This document shows, one piece after another, positions 48,583 through 57,108 of a DNA stretch of 64,000 nucleotides; the stretch's first letter is position 1; every line of letters begins with the position of its first letter. The notes under the pieces are model-generated. The model had not been told where the DNA came from. It saw nothing but the letters and a program-made list of their open reading frames with translations, and did no database searches. The stretch is from Crossiella sp. S99.2 (lineage in GTDB: Bacteria; Actinomycetota; Actinomycetes; Mycobacteriales; Pseudonocardiaceae), in the NCBI RefSeq assembly GCF_023094165.1, contig NZ_JALMDK010000001.1, positions 248,001 through 312,000 of the forward strand, read 5' to 3'. The translations under genes and the position numbers were made by a program.

Positions 48583-50010
48583 ATGACCCAGCCGCAGAAC
48601 GGTGACTACCGCCAGGTCGAGTCCAAGGTCAACCCGGCAGACCAGGGGACCTTCGGGCGGGCGGTGATGGGGACCGAGGACGACCGGGACGCGGTCGCCA
48701 CGCAGGAACGCGAGCTGCGCGAGGGCCTGAAGATGGGCACCGACCGGGCGCTCACCCAGACCGGGAACTGGGCCGGAGTCGAGCACCAGGCCATGTATGA
48801 CCAGATCTCCAACAACAACGACCCTGGTCAGGTCTACTCGGTCGCCGAGCAGTGGACCAAGCTCGGCAATGAGATGGCGAAGTCCTCTGAGGAGATGGAC
48901 AAGCTGATCAAGGCCACCGAGCACGGGTGGAGTGGCCTCGGTGGCGATGCGGCGCGGGAGGCCACGCTCAAGCTGGCCAAGTGGGGTGGCGATGCCGCGC
49001 AGACCAGTCAGTACATGGGGAACCGGACCAACGACCTCGGGCTGATCGCCGAGGACAGCAAGAACCGGATGCCCGAGCCGGTGAAGTTCGACGAGAACCA
49101 GATGATGCGGGACGCGTTCAAGTCCGGTGGGCTGCTCGGGCTGGTCAAGTCCGCGGTGCAGGACATCCCGGCCAAGCGCCAGGAAGCGGACAACGCGCAT
49201 CAGAACGCGATCCGGGTGATGCAGAACAACGAGGCGAGTTCGCGGCAGGTGGATGCCACCACACCGGTGTTCTCGCCGCCGCCGCCGATCGGTGGGATTC
49301 CCGGGGAGCCGTGGCCGCCCAAGCCGACGCCGCCCTGGCCGCCGAACCCGCCGCCGAACTGGCCGCCGGATCCGCCGCGGGTGATCCAGCCGCCGCGGGT
49401 GGTGCCGCCGGTGCCGCCGCCGGTGATCACGCCGATTCCGGTGCCGGTGCGGCCGTTGCCGCCGCCGGTGCCACCGCCGCCCAAGGGCAAGCCGCCGGTG
49501 CCGAAGCCGCCGGTGCCGCCGCCGTTTCCGCCGCCGCCGGTGCCGGACAAGAACAAGTTGCCCGACAAGAACAAGCTGCCGGACCGGCCGTTGCCGCCGC
49601 CGAAGCCGGGCGATCCGACCAAACCGTCCGGGCGGGTGCCGGTGCCGCCGAACCTGCCGACCGGGACGGGGCCGGGTGGCAAGCCGCCCGGTGGCATCGC
49701 GCCCGGGGGCATTCTCGGTGCGCTCACCGGGGGTGCCGGGGGCACACCGGGCACCGGAACCGGGGCTGGCAAGGGCAGTTTCGGGCCGGGTGGGGCCGCG
49801 GGCGCCGGGCTGGGTGGCGCGGTGGCCGGGGCCGGTGCGGCCGGAGCCAGGGGTGGACCGGGCGCCGGGGGCATGGGCGGCGGGCCGATGGGCGCCGGTG
49901 CGGGTCGCAAGGAAGAGGACAAGGAGCACAAGCGGGCCGACTACCTCCAGGAGACCGAGGACGTGTGGGGTGACGGGCAGCGGGTGGCGCCTCCGGTGAT
50001 CGGGGAATGA
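48583..50010 (+). CDS. PPE-like type VII secretion substrate with Pro/Gly-rich tail
   Basis: 475 residues. The N-terminal ~200 residues are helical with a WSG turn (HGWSGLGGDAAREATLKLA), like WXG100/PPE proteins. Then a long Pro-rich stretch (about 230-370), including a short duplication of the unit DKNKLP, and a Gly/Ala-rich tail ending in an acidic EDKEHKRADYLQETEDVWGDG segment. No Sec signal. EspG, the dedicated chaperone of such substrates, overlaps its stop by ATGA, so it is the likely EspG client. Confidence 0.82.
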   Translation: MTQPQNGDYRQVESKVNPADQGTFGRAVMGTEDDRDAVATQERELREGLKMGTDRALTQTGNWAGVEHQAMYDQISNNNDPGQVYSVAEQWTKLGNEMAKSSEEMDKLIKATEHGWSGLGGDAAREATLKLAKWGGDAAQTSQYMGNRTNDLGLIAEDSKNRMPEPVKFDENQMMRDAFKSGGLLGLVKSAVQDIPAKRQEADNAHQNAIRVMQNNEASSRQVDATTPVFSPPPPIGGIPGEPWPPKPTPPWPPNPPPNWPPDPPRVIQPPRVVPPVPPPVITPIPVPVRPLPPPVPPPPKGKPPVPKPPVPPPFPPPPVPDKNKLPDKNKLPDRPLPPPKPGDPTKPSGRVPVPPNLPTGTGPGGKPPGGIAPGGILGALTGGAGGTPGTGTGAGKGSFGPGGAAGAGLGGAVAGAGAAGARGGPGAGGMGGGPMGAGAGRKEEDKEHKRADYLQETEDVWGDGQRVAPPVIGE

Positions 50011-50789
50011 CCAGCGTGCTGACCACGCTCACCGCGACGGAGCTGGACTTCGCCTGGCAGGAACTGGGGCTGGAGCGGGCGCCGTACCCGCTCAAGCTGC
50101 GCAGCCACGGCGTGACCATGGAGGAACGGTCCGCGCTGCGGCTACAGGTGCTGGAAGGGCTGCGGCAGCGGCGGCTGGCCAGGGAACGCGGGCCGCGCTG
50201 GGAGCTGGATCCGGTGCTGGAGGACCAGCTCGGGCTGCTCGCCCGGCATTCGCTGGCAGTGGAGCTGATCCAGTACACCGACTCCCCGGTGCTGGCGGTC
50301 GCGGTGTCGCGGGGCGAGAGCGCGGTGCTGGCGGTGCAGACCGAGGACGAATCCGTGCACCTGCAGGAAGTGCGGGACACCGGGCTGGCCGAGGCGATCG
50401 TCAGCGCGCTGCCGCCGGGACAGGCCGGGCGGCAGGCGCCGGTGTCCGCGCCGCTGGCCGGGCTGCAACGGGCCAGCGGGCCGGAGAAGCTGGATCCGTT
50501 CGGGGACAGCGTTGATCAGCTGGTCGCCGCCGGGATGAGCCGCAACGAGGCGTACACGCTGGACTTCCTGAGCAGGCACCGGCACCAGGGCGGGCAGTTC
50601 TCGGTCAGCCTGGCCGAGCGCTACACCACGCACATGGAACGCGATCCCACCGTGGTGTCCTGGTTCGACAGCGAGGACGGGCGGTACCTGCTGGTCAGCG
50701 AGCGCGGACGGCTGTCCATCAGCGCGGCGGACAACCAGCGGATCGCGCACCGGGTGCAGGAACTGATCTCCGCGGCCCGCACCGGCTGA
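50007..50789 (+). CDS. EspG-family ESX secretion-associated protein
   Basis: 260 residues of the EspG fold: LTATELDFAWQELGLERAPYPL opens the protein, followed by LAVAVSRGESAVLAV and a C-terminal RYLLVSERGRLSISAADNQRI segment. EspG is the cytoplasmic chaperone that recognises PE/PPE-type substrates and brings them to the ESX secretion machine. It overlaps the PPE-like gene by ATGA; no eccC or eccD secretion component is in this window. Confidence 0.85.
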   Translation: MTSVLTTLTATELDFAWQELGLERAPYPLKLRSHGVTMEERSALRLQVLEGLRQRRLARERGPRWELDPVLEDQLGLLARHSLAVELIQYTDSPVLAVAVSRGESAVLAVQTEDESVHLQEVRDTGLAEAIVSALPPGQAGRQAPVSAPLAGLQRASGPEKLDPFGDSVDQLVAAGMSRNEAYTLDFLSRHRHQGGQFSVSLAERYTTHMERDPTVVSWFDSEDGRYLLVSERGRLSISAADNQRIAHRVQELISAARTG

Positions 50790-50790
50790 G

Positions 50791-51678
50791 TTACTCGGTG
50801 GCCTCCCGGCAGGCGCGCACGAAGGCGTTCACCGCGCCGCGCTGCTCGCCCAGCCGCCACAGCGCGGCCAGCCGGCCCGGCCGGATGCCGGGCACCGGGC
50901 GGAACACCACGTCCTCCCCGGTGTTGGACTCGCTGGTGCTGCTGGCCACCAGGGCGATGCCGGTGCCCGCGGCCACCGCGGCGAAGACCTCGGCCAGGTT
51001 GTTCGCCACCGCGGTCACCGTGGCCGGGCGGTCCCGGCGGGCGTCGGCGGCCAGCCAGAACTCGCGTTGCGGGCCTGCTGCCTCGGGCAGGGCCACGAAC
51101 GGTTCGGTGAGCAGGTCGGTGAAGGCCACCTCGGCCTCCGCGGTCAGCGGGTGGTCGGCCGGCAGGGCCACCCAGCGAGGTTCGGCCAGCAGCACCCGGT
51201 AGGCGTAGCGGTCCTGGTCGGCCACGGGCAGCCAGACCAGTGCCAGGTCGACCTGGCCGTCGCGCAGTCCGGCCGAGGAATCGTCCCAGTCGCTGCGGTG
51301 CACGCCGATCCGCCAGCCGGGCAGCAGCTCGGCGAAGCGGTCGGAGATCCGCTCGAACAGGCCGGGCGCCAGGTTGCTGTGCACGCCGATCTGCAACACC
51401 ATCCGCTCCCCGGCTGCGGCCCGGCCGACCTCGCCGAGTGCGGCGCCCCAGTCGGCGAGTAGTCGCTGCGCCCTGGGCAGCAGGGCGACCCCGGCCGCGG
51501 TGAGCGCCACGCTGCGCCGGTCCCGGCGCAGCAGCGCCGAGCGCAGACTGCGTTCCAGCAGCCGGATCTGTTTGCTCAGCGCGGGCTGGGAAACGTGCAG
51601 CCGCTCGGCGGCCGCGCTGAAGCTCAGTTCCTCGGCCACCGCGACGAAGTATCGAAGGTCCCGCATATGCACGTCCAT
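50791..51678 (-). CDS. LysR-family transcriptional regulator
   Basis: 295 residues. N-terminal winged helix: MRDLRYFVAVAEELSFSAAAERLHVSQPALSKQIRLLE-like (about 5-45), then a periplasmic-binding-like effector domain. Divergent from the large LuxR regulator at 51876; the 197-bp gap between them should hold both promoters. The co-inducer is unknown. Confidence 0.9.
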   Translation of the reverse strand: MDVHMRDLRYFVAVAEELSFSAAAERLHVSQPALSKQIRLLERSLRSALLRRDRRSVALTAAGVALLPRAQRLLADWGAALGEVGRAAAGERMVLQIGVHSNLAPGLFERISDRFAELLPGWRIGVHRSDWDDSSAGLRDGQVDLALVWLPVADQDRYAYRVLLAEPRWVALPADHPLTAEAEVAFTDLLTEPFVALPEAAGPQREFWLAADARRDRPATVTAVANNLAEVFAAVAAGTGIALVASSTSESNTGEDVVFRPVPGIRPGRLAALWRLGEQRGAVNAFVRACREATE

Positions 51679-51875
51679 AACTCCGCGCCATTAGAGCGGC
51701 TCCGATCGGTTGTGACTAGCCCGTTCGGCGATCGTTACCAGGTTCTTCCCTCACTTGGCGGAGTCGCGAATACCCAATGGGCGCAACGATTCTTGCGTCG
51801 GCAACCCGGTCGGTCGATCGCTCGATCGGGTAGCGACTGTCCATTGTGGACTGCTGGGTGATGAAGGAGCTGGTC

Positions 51876-54536
51876 GTGCCGGGGCGAGCGGAGATCCTGC
51901 GGTGCGCGGTGGCCGGGCTGACCGCCGGGCCGGTGCTGGTGCACGGCCCTGCGGGCTATGGCCGGACCACCGTGCTGGCCGAGCTGGTGACCCGAACGGC
52001 CCAGCGGGGCCGGATCCTGCGCGCCGCGCCCGGACCGGCCGATGCCGCGGTGCCCTGGACCACCCTGGCCGACCTGCTCGACGAGTTGCCGCCGCAGCCC
52101 TGGCGACTGCTGGCCGAACCCCAGCGCGCCGCCCTGCGCCAGGCGGTGCGCCGGGACCACCCCGGCACCCTGGACCGGCTCGCGCTGCGGCTGGGATTCC
52201 TCGCCCTGCTGCGGGTCCTGGGCGCGGAGGCACCGGTGCTGCTGGTGCTCGACGATGTGCAGTGGGCCGATTCGGACAGTGTCGACCTGCTCGCCTTCGC
52301 CGCCCGCCGGACCGGCCCGGCGGCCAGGTTCGCCGCGGCCGAGCTGGTCGCGCCGGGGGCGAGTCCGCTGGCCACCTGGCTGAGCCCGGCCACCGTGCTG
52401 GAGCTGCCGCCGCTGACCCTGGCCGAGACCACGGATCTGTTGCGTGGACAAGGAGATCCGGCCGCGCTGCACCAGGCCGCTGGTGGGCATCCCCGGCTGG
52501 TCCTGGAGCTGAGCCGGTCCGGCGGCGGGCTCACCGAGGTGGCGAAAACCCTGCTCCGCCAACGGCTCGACCGGCTCGACCGAGCGGTGCTGCTGCGCAT
52601 CGCGCTGGCCGGGCGGGTCACCGTGAGCCTGCTGTACGCCTGCGGGCTGGCCGAGCCGGAGTCGACAGTGGACACCGCGTTGCGGGCCGGTGTGCTGGAC
52701 CGGGCGGTGGACGGCGCGCTGTCCTTCCGGCTGCCGCTGCTGGCCGATCTGGTTGTGGCGGAGGCGGATCCGGCGCAGCTCCGGCAGGCGCACGAGGAGC
52801 TGGCCGCGGTCAGCTCGGACCCGGTGGAGCAGGCCCGGCAGCTGGCCAGGGCCCGGCCCGCACCGGCCGAGGACCTGGCCCGCACCCTGGCCGCGGCCGC
52901 CGGCTCGGCCCGGCAGCGCGGACTGCCCGCCGCCGCGGCCGAGCTGGGTGCGCTGGCCGCCGATCGCACGCCGGTGGGGCAGCCCAAGGCCGCGGTGGCC
53001 CGGCGGCTGGCCGCGGCCACCGACGCGGTCACCGCGGGCGCGCACGAACTGGCCCGCACGCTGGCCGCCGCGGTGCTGACCTGCCCGCACAGCACCCGGA
53101 AACAGCGGGTCACCGCCTGCCTGGCGCTGGTGGACGCGGCCCGGCACACCAGGGCCACCGCCGAGCGGATCTTCCGCCGGGCACTGGCCGAATCCCGCGG
53201 CGAACCCGCGCTGGAGGCCCCGGTCCGGCTGCGGCACGCCGTGCACGCGGCCATCGGCGGTGATTTCCCCGCGGCCGCGGCCGGACTGGCCAGGGCCGCC
53301 CAGCTCGCGCACACCGCCGGTGATCAGCTCACCGAGGTCAACGCCCGCTGTTCGCTGGCGCTGTGCCAGGTGGCCCTGGGGGATCCGGCCGCCGAGGACA
53401 CCCTGGCCGCCGCGGCCGCGGTGCCGGTGGCCGAACCGGTGGCGCTGCACGGCGGGGTCGGCTGGACCGCGGCCCGGCTGCACCTGTTCGCCGACCGGCT
53501 GCCCGCGGCCCAGACCGAGCTGGCGAACCTGTTCGAGCTGGCCGAGGAACGCGGCGAGCTGGGTGAGCTGGTCGCGATGAGCTGGAGCGCCACCGAGGTG
53601 CTGCTGGCCGCCGGCCGGTGCGGGCAGGCCCGGCAGCGGGCCGGGGAAGCCTTGCGCCAGGCCGAATCCACCGGCACCGACCTCGGCCCGGCCCGCTACG
53701 CCGCCGCGCTGGCCGAGGCGGTCGGCGGCGATCCGGCCCGCGCCGCCGAGCTGGCCGCGGCCGGCCTGGCCACCGCCGAAGCCGACGGCGACCAGGCGTT
53801 CGTGCTGCGCAACCTGCACGCGCTCGGCCTGGCCGGACTGGCCGCCGGTGATCCGGCCGCGGCGCTGGAACCGTTGCGCCGCGCGGGTGTTCTGGAAACC
53901 GAGCTGGCCGTAGTCGATCCGGCGGTGTTCGGGCTGCGGGCCGATCTGGCCGAGGCGCTGGTGGCCACCGGTGCGCAGGCCGAGGCCACCGAGGTGCTCG
54001 CGGCCGCCGCCGAACAAGCGCAGCGACTCGGCCGCCGGGGGGTGCTGGCGACCCTGGCGCGGGCCGACGGTATCCGGTTGCTGCTGGCCCAGCAGACCGA
54101 TCAGGCGGTGCGGGCACTGGAATCCGCCTGTGCCGAACAGGCCGCGCTCGGCCAGCCCGTGCAGTACGGGCGCAGCCTGCTGTGGCTGGGCATCGCTGCC
54201 CGCCGCCGCCGGCGCCGGGCAGCGGCCCGGGAGACCTTGCGGCTGGCGCACCGCACCTTCGCCGGCGCGGGTGCGACGCCGTGGGCGGCCAGGGCGCTGG
54301 CGGTGCTGGGCGAGGACCAGGAGCAGGTACCGTGCGGCGCGCTGACCGGGCTGGAGCACCGGATCGCCCGGCTGGTCGCGGGCGGGGCCACCAACCGGGA
54401 GGTGGCCGCCCGGCTCAACGTCAGCGGCAAGACCGTGGAGGGCGCGCTGACCAGGATCTACCGCAAACTCGCCGTCCGCTCCCGGACCGAACTGGCGCTC
54501 CGCCTTCCGGACCCCGCAGCCGAGCCGGTGCGGTGA
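51876..54536 (+). CDS. Large LuxR-type ATPase regulator (LAL-like)
   Basis: 886 residues: an N-terminal AAA-like ATPase (about 15-260), long helical tetratricopeptide-like middle, and a C-terminal LuxR helix-turn-helix (about 820-880; LTGLEHRIARLVAGGATNREVAARLNVSGKTVEGALTRIYRKL-like). The Walker A is HGPAGYGRTT with Arg-30 where Lys is usual; the Walker B is VLLVLDDVQWAD. I chose the GTG at 51876, with AAGGAG six bases upstream; a GTG at 51846 adds ten residues. LAL regulators control secondary metabolism or sugar use in actinomycetes; the target here is unknown. Confidence 0.85.
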   Translation: MPGRAEILRCAVAGLTAGPVLVHGPAGYGRTTVLAELVTRTAQRGRILRAAPGPADAAVPWTTLADLLDELPPQPWRLLAEPQRAALRQAVRRDHPGTLDRLALRLGFLALLRVLGAEAPVLLVLDDVQWADSDSVDLLAFAARRTGPAARFAAAELVAPGASPLATWLSPATVLELPPLTLAETTDLLRGQGDPAALHQAAGGHPRLVLELSRSGGGLTEVAKTLLRQRLDRLDRAVLLRIALAGRVTVSLLYACGLAEPESTVDTALRAGVLDRAVDGALSFRLPLLADLVVAEADPAQLRQAHEELAAVSSDPVEQARQLARARPAPAEDLARTLAAAAGSARQRGLPAAAAELGALAADRTPVGQPKAAVARRLAAATDAVTAGAHELARTLAAAVLTCPHSTRKQRVTACLALVDAARHTRATAERIFRRALAESRGEPALEAPVRLRHAVHAAIGGDFPAAAAGLARAAQLAHTAGDQLTEVNARCSLALCQVALGDPAAEDTLAAAAAVPVAEPVALHGGVGWTAARLHLFADRLPAAQTELANLFELAEERGELGELVAMSWSATEVLLAAGRCGQARQRAGEALRQAESTGTDLGPARYAAALAEAVGGDPARAAELAAAGLATAEADGDQAFVLRNLHALGLAGLAAGDPAAALEPLRRAGVLETELAVVDPAVFGLRADLAEALVATGAQAEATEVLAAAAEQAQRLGRRGVLATLARADGIRLLLAQQTDQAVRALESACAEQAALGQPVQYGRSLLWLGIAARRRRRRAAARETLRLAHRTFAGAGATPWAARALAVLGEDQEQVPCGALTGLEHRIARLVAGGATNREVAARLNVSGKTVEGALTRIYRKLAVRSRTELALRLPDPAAEPVR

Positions 54537-54574
54537 CCGGGATTTCCCCGTTTCGTGCCCAGGCAACGGCTTCC

Positions 54575-54580
54575 TAGCGT
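54575..54580 (+). promoter_or_regulatory. Probable -10 box of secreted protease pair
   Basis: TAGCGT, 36 bases before ATG 54611. The wider CCTAGCGTC also lies before the secreted protein at 25755 (TAGCGT at 25710-25715), so the two may share a promoter type. Confidence 0.4.
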
Positions 54581-54610
54581 CAGGGTCCCCTGCAATGCCT
54601 AGGAGTGCCC

Positions 54611-55306
54611 ATGCGTCTGCTCCGCCTGCTCCCGATCGCCTCCGTTCTGACCGCCACTGCCCTGGCCGCCACCGCACTCGTGCCGCTGGCTGCTCCGGCC
54701 GGGGCCAGCGCGGACCCGTTCATCATCGGCGGCAAGTTCGTCACCTCGGCGCCGTGGGCGGCCGCGGTGTACCGCAACGGCTCCTTCACCTGCTCCGGCA
54801 CGATCATCGCCCCGACCTGGGTGCTCACCGCCAAGCACTGCGTGGGCAGCGGCCTGACCGTCCGGGTCGGCAACGTCTATCGCGCCCAGGGCACCCTGGC
54901 CACGGTGGCCAGTTACACCTCGCACGCCCGCGCCGACCAGTCCCTGCTGCGGCTGGCCGCGCCGGTGCAGACCAGCGAGTACAGCAAACTCGCCGATGCC
55001 AACCCGGCCACCGGCAGCACCAACCAGATCTACGGCTGGGGCATGACCAGCCAGAGCGCGCCGCCGGCCACCCAGCTCAAGGTGGCTGACGTCCGGCTCA
55101 CCTCGATCTGCCGGGACTACTACGGCGGTCAGGCGTTGTGCACCAGCCGGATCACCGGCAACGCCTGGTCCGGCGACTCCGGCGGACCGCAGGTGTTCAA
55201 CGGGCTCCAGGTGGGCGTGGCCTCCACCGCGGACGGCCGCAGCACCCAGCAGTACAGCAGCGTGCCCGCGGTGCGGGACTGGATCCGCCAGGTCTCCGGG
55301 GTGTGA
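54611..55306 (+). CDS. Secreted trypsin-like serine protease 1
   Basis: 231 residues with a Sec signal peptide (cleavage near GASA, residue ~34) and a chymotrypsin-fold domain starting IIGGKFVTSAPWAA. The catalytic His is in VLTAKHCVG, the Asp in HARADQSLLRL and the Ser in WSGDSGGPQ; three Cys pairs are likely. The ATG has AGGAG at 54601-54605. Its stop overlaps the next protease start. Confidence 0.9.
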   Translation: MRLLRLLPIASVLTATALAATALVPLAAPAGASADPFIIGGKFVTSAPWAAAVYRNGSFTCSGTIIAPTWVLTAKHCVGSGLTVRVGNVYRAQGTLATVASYTSHARADQSLLRLAAPVQTSEYSKLADANPATGSTNQIYGWGMTSQSAPPATQLKVADVRLTSICRDYYGGQALCTSRITGNAWSGDSGGPQVFNGLQVGVASTADGRSTQQYSSVPAVRDWIRQVSGV

Positions 55307-56019
55307 GGGTGGTGCTGACCAAGCTGCTCAGCGCCGCCGCGATCATCCCGTTCCTGGTCGGCGGCACCCCGGCGGACCAGGACTACCCGTTCATGGCCAG
55401 CCTGCAGACCAGCTATGGCGCGCACTTCTGCGGCGCCTCGCTGATCAAACCGGACTGGCTGGTCACCGCGGCGCACTGCGTCAAGGACGAGCAGCCGGGT
55501 CAGGTGAAGGTGCGCATCGGCAGCCGGGACGCGGGCAGCGGCGGCACCCTGACCGGGGTGCGCCGGATCATCGCGCACCCGCGCTGGGGCCCGACCGCCT
55601 ACTACGACATCGCGGTCGTCCAGCTCGACCGCGCGGTCAGCCAGCGCCCGATCCCGATCGCCGCGGACGTCCCGGTCGGCAGCGCGACCCGGCTGCTCGG
55701 CTGGGGCCAGACCTGCGCCCGGCCCGGCTGCGGTGGCACGCCGAAGGTGTTGCAGCAGCTGGACACCACCGTGGTCGAGGCCCGGCGCTGCCTCGGCATC
55801 GACAAGTCAGAGTTGTGTGTGAACAACCCTGGCGGGAACTCCGGCGCCTGCTACGGCGACTCCGGCGGCCCACAACTGCGCTCGATCGGCGGGGTCTGGC
55901 AGCTCGTCGGCGCGGCGAGCCGCGCGGGCAGCACCAGCACCACCTGTGCCACCGCGCCCTCGGTGTACACCGCGGTGCCCGCCTATCGGGACTGGATCGC
56001 CCAGCAGACCGGAGGCTGA
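55303..56019 (+). CDS. Secreted trypsin-like serine protease 2
   Basis: 238 residues. The N-terminus has a short hydrophobic stretch (LTKLLSAAAIIPFLVGGTP) that may be a minimal signal. The mature domain has VTAAHCVKD (His), AYYDIAVVQL (Asp) and GDSGGPQL (Ser). GTG 55303 overlaps the first protease's TGA, so both are made together. They share the fold but differ too much to be a recent duplication. GTG 55309 or 55312 are alternative starts. Confidence 0.85.
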   Translation: MRVVLTKLLSAAAIIPFLVGGTPADQDYPFMASLQTSYGAHFCGASLIKPDWLVTAAHCVKDEQPGQVKVRIGSRDAGSGGTLTGVRRIIAHPRWGPTAYYDIAVVQLDRAVSQRPIPIAADVPVGSATRLLGWGQTCARPGCGGTPKVLQQLDTTVVEARRCLGIDKSELCVNNPGGNSGACYGDSGGPQLRSIGGVWQLVGAASRAGSTSTTCATAPSVYTAVPAYRDWIAQQTGG

Positions 56020-56025
56020 AAGGCC

Positions 56026-56060
56026 GGTGCCGCCGGGACTGGGGTAGCCCCGGCGGCACC
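56026..56060. terminator. Bidirectional terminator
   Basis: GGTGCCGCCGGG (56026-56037) and CCCGGCGGCACC (56049-56060) form a perfect 12-bp stem with an 11-base loop between the convergent protease and glucose dehydrogenase genes. Confidence 0.82.
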
Positions 56061-56064
56061 GCGC

Positions 56065-57108
56065 TCAGCCCTGCAGGTCCAGCACGACCTTGACGTCCTC
56101 GTCCTTGCGCGCCAACGCTTCCGGCCAGTCGGCCAGCGACACCCGGCGGGTGATCAGCGCGTTCAGCCAGTCCCGGTCGCTGTCGGCCAGCGCGGCCGCG
56201 GCCCGCCGGTAGTGCCGCAGGTTGCCGTTCACGCTGCCCACCACGACCCCGTTGCGCAGCACCATATTGTTGTTGATCTGCCCGGCCGGCAGCGGCAGCT
56301 CACCGTCCGAACCGGACAGTCCGGTGAGGACGGTGATGGAGTTGCGCGAGGTGCGGCGCAGCACCTCGAAGGCCACCTCGGGCGCGCCGGTGCACTCGAT
56401 CACCAGGTCCGGCTCGAAGCTGATCTCGGCCAGGTCGGCGTGGTACCAGGCGCCCAGACCGAAGACCAGGTCCGGCTTGGGGCCGGTGCGCATCCGGTCC
56501 ACCACGTGCACGTCCAGTCCGCGCTGCACGCCGAGCAGTGCGGCCAGCAGGCCGATCGGCCCGGCCCCGGTGATCAGCACGGTGCGCGGCCGGAAGTAGC
56601 CGCGCAGGCCGATCCGCTCGATCTGGTCCCAGACCTTGGCCACCACCGAGGTCGGCTCGGTGAGCACGCCCAGCTCGCCCAGCGCCGGGTCCAGTCGCAC
56701 CGCGAACTCCGGCTCGACCGTCCACAGCTGCGCGCCGTACCCGTCCAGTGCCTTGATGCCGCACTCGGTGTACTTACCGTTGCGGCAGAAGTCCCACTGC
56801 CCGTCCGCGCAGGCCCCGCAGGGCTCCGGATCGGGCCGCCGCACCAGGCCCACCACCAGATCTCCGGGGGTGAAGCCGCTGCCATCAGGAGCGGTGCGCA
56901 CCCGGCCCAGCGACTCGTGCAGCAGCACCATCTCGGCCCGGTCCGGTGGCAGTTCGCCGTAGCCCTGTTCGACCACCTCGCGATCGGTGCCGCAGACCCC
57001 GGCCAGCAACCCGGTGACCAGCAGTTCCCCTGGCGCCGCAACGGGATCGGGTAGTTCGCGCAGGGCGGTCCGGCTGGGGTCGCCGGGCACGCCGACCACG
57101 GCCTTCAC
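56065..57108 (-). CDS. Glucose 1-dehydrogenase-like zinc dehydrogenase
   Basis: 347 residues of the medium-chain dehydrogenase family. The catalytic-zinc Cys is in AGVCGTDREV with the family His in LLHESLGRV; the structural-zinc group is DPEPCGACADGQWDFCRNGKYTEC. The NAD(P) motif is VLITGAGPIGLLAALLG, and INNNMVLRNGVVVGSVN is the segment seen in archaeal-type glucose dehydrogenases. It overlaps the upstream GH15 gene (ATGA), so glucose released by that enzyme may be its substrate. Confidence 0.85.
   Translation of the reverse strand: MKAVVGVPGDPSRTALRELPDPVAAPGELLVTGLLAGVCGTDREVVEQGYGELPPDRAEMVLLHESLGRVRTAPDGSGFTPGDLVVGLVRRPDPEPCGACADGQWDFCRNGKYTECGIKALDGYGAQLWTVEPEFAVRLDPALGELGVLTEPTSVVAKVWDQIERIGLRGYFRPRTVLITGAGPIGLLAALLGVQRGLDVHVVDRMRTGPKPDLVFGLGAWYHADLAEISFEPDLVIECTGAPEVAFEVLRRTSRNSITVLTGLSGSDGELPLPAGQINNNMVLRNGVVVGSVNGNLRHYRRAAAALADSDRDWLNALITRRVSLADWPEALARKDEDVKVVLDLQG

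Noticed and set aside
49270..49640. CCG-rich repeats resembling a tandem repeat array
   Set aside because: They encode the Pro-rich region of the PPE-like protein, in frame and without exact long units except a short duplication.
51735..54677. Antisense open frame of 980 codons against the LuxR-type regulator
   Set aside because: A Gly/Arg/Gln-rich shadow of a G/C-biased gene; no domain or ribosome-binding site.
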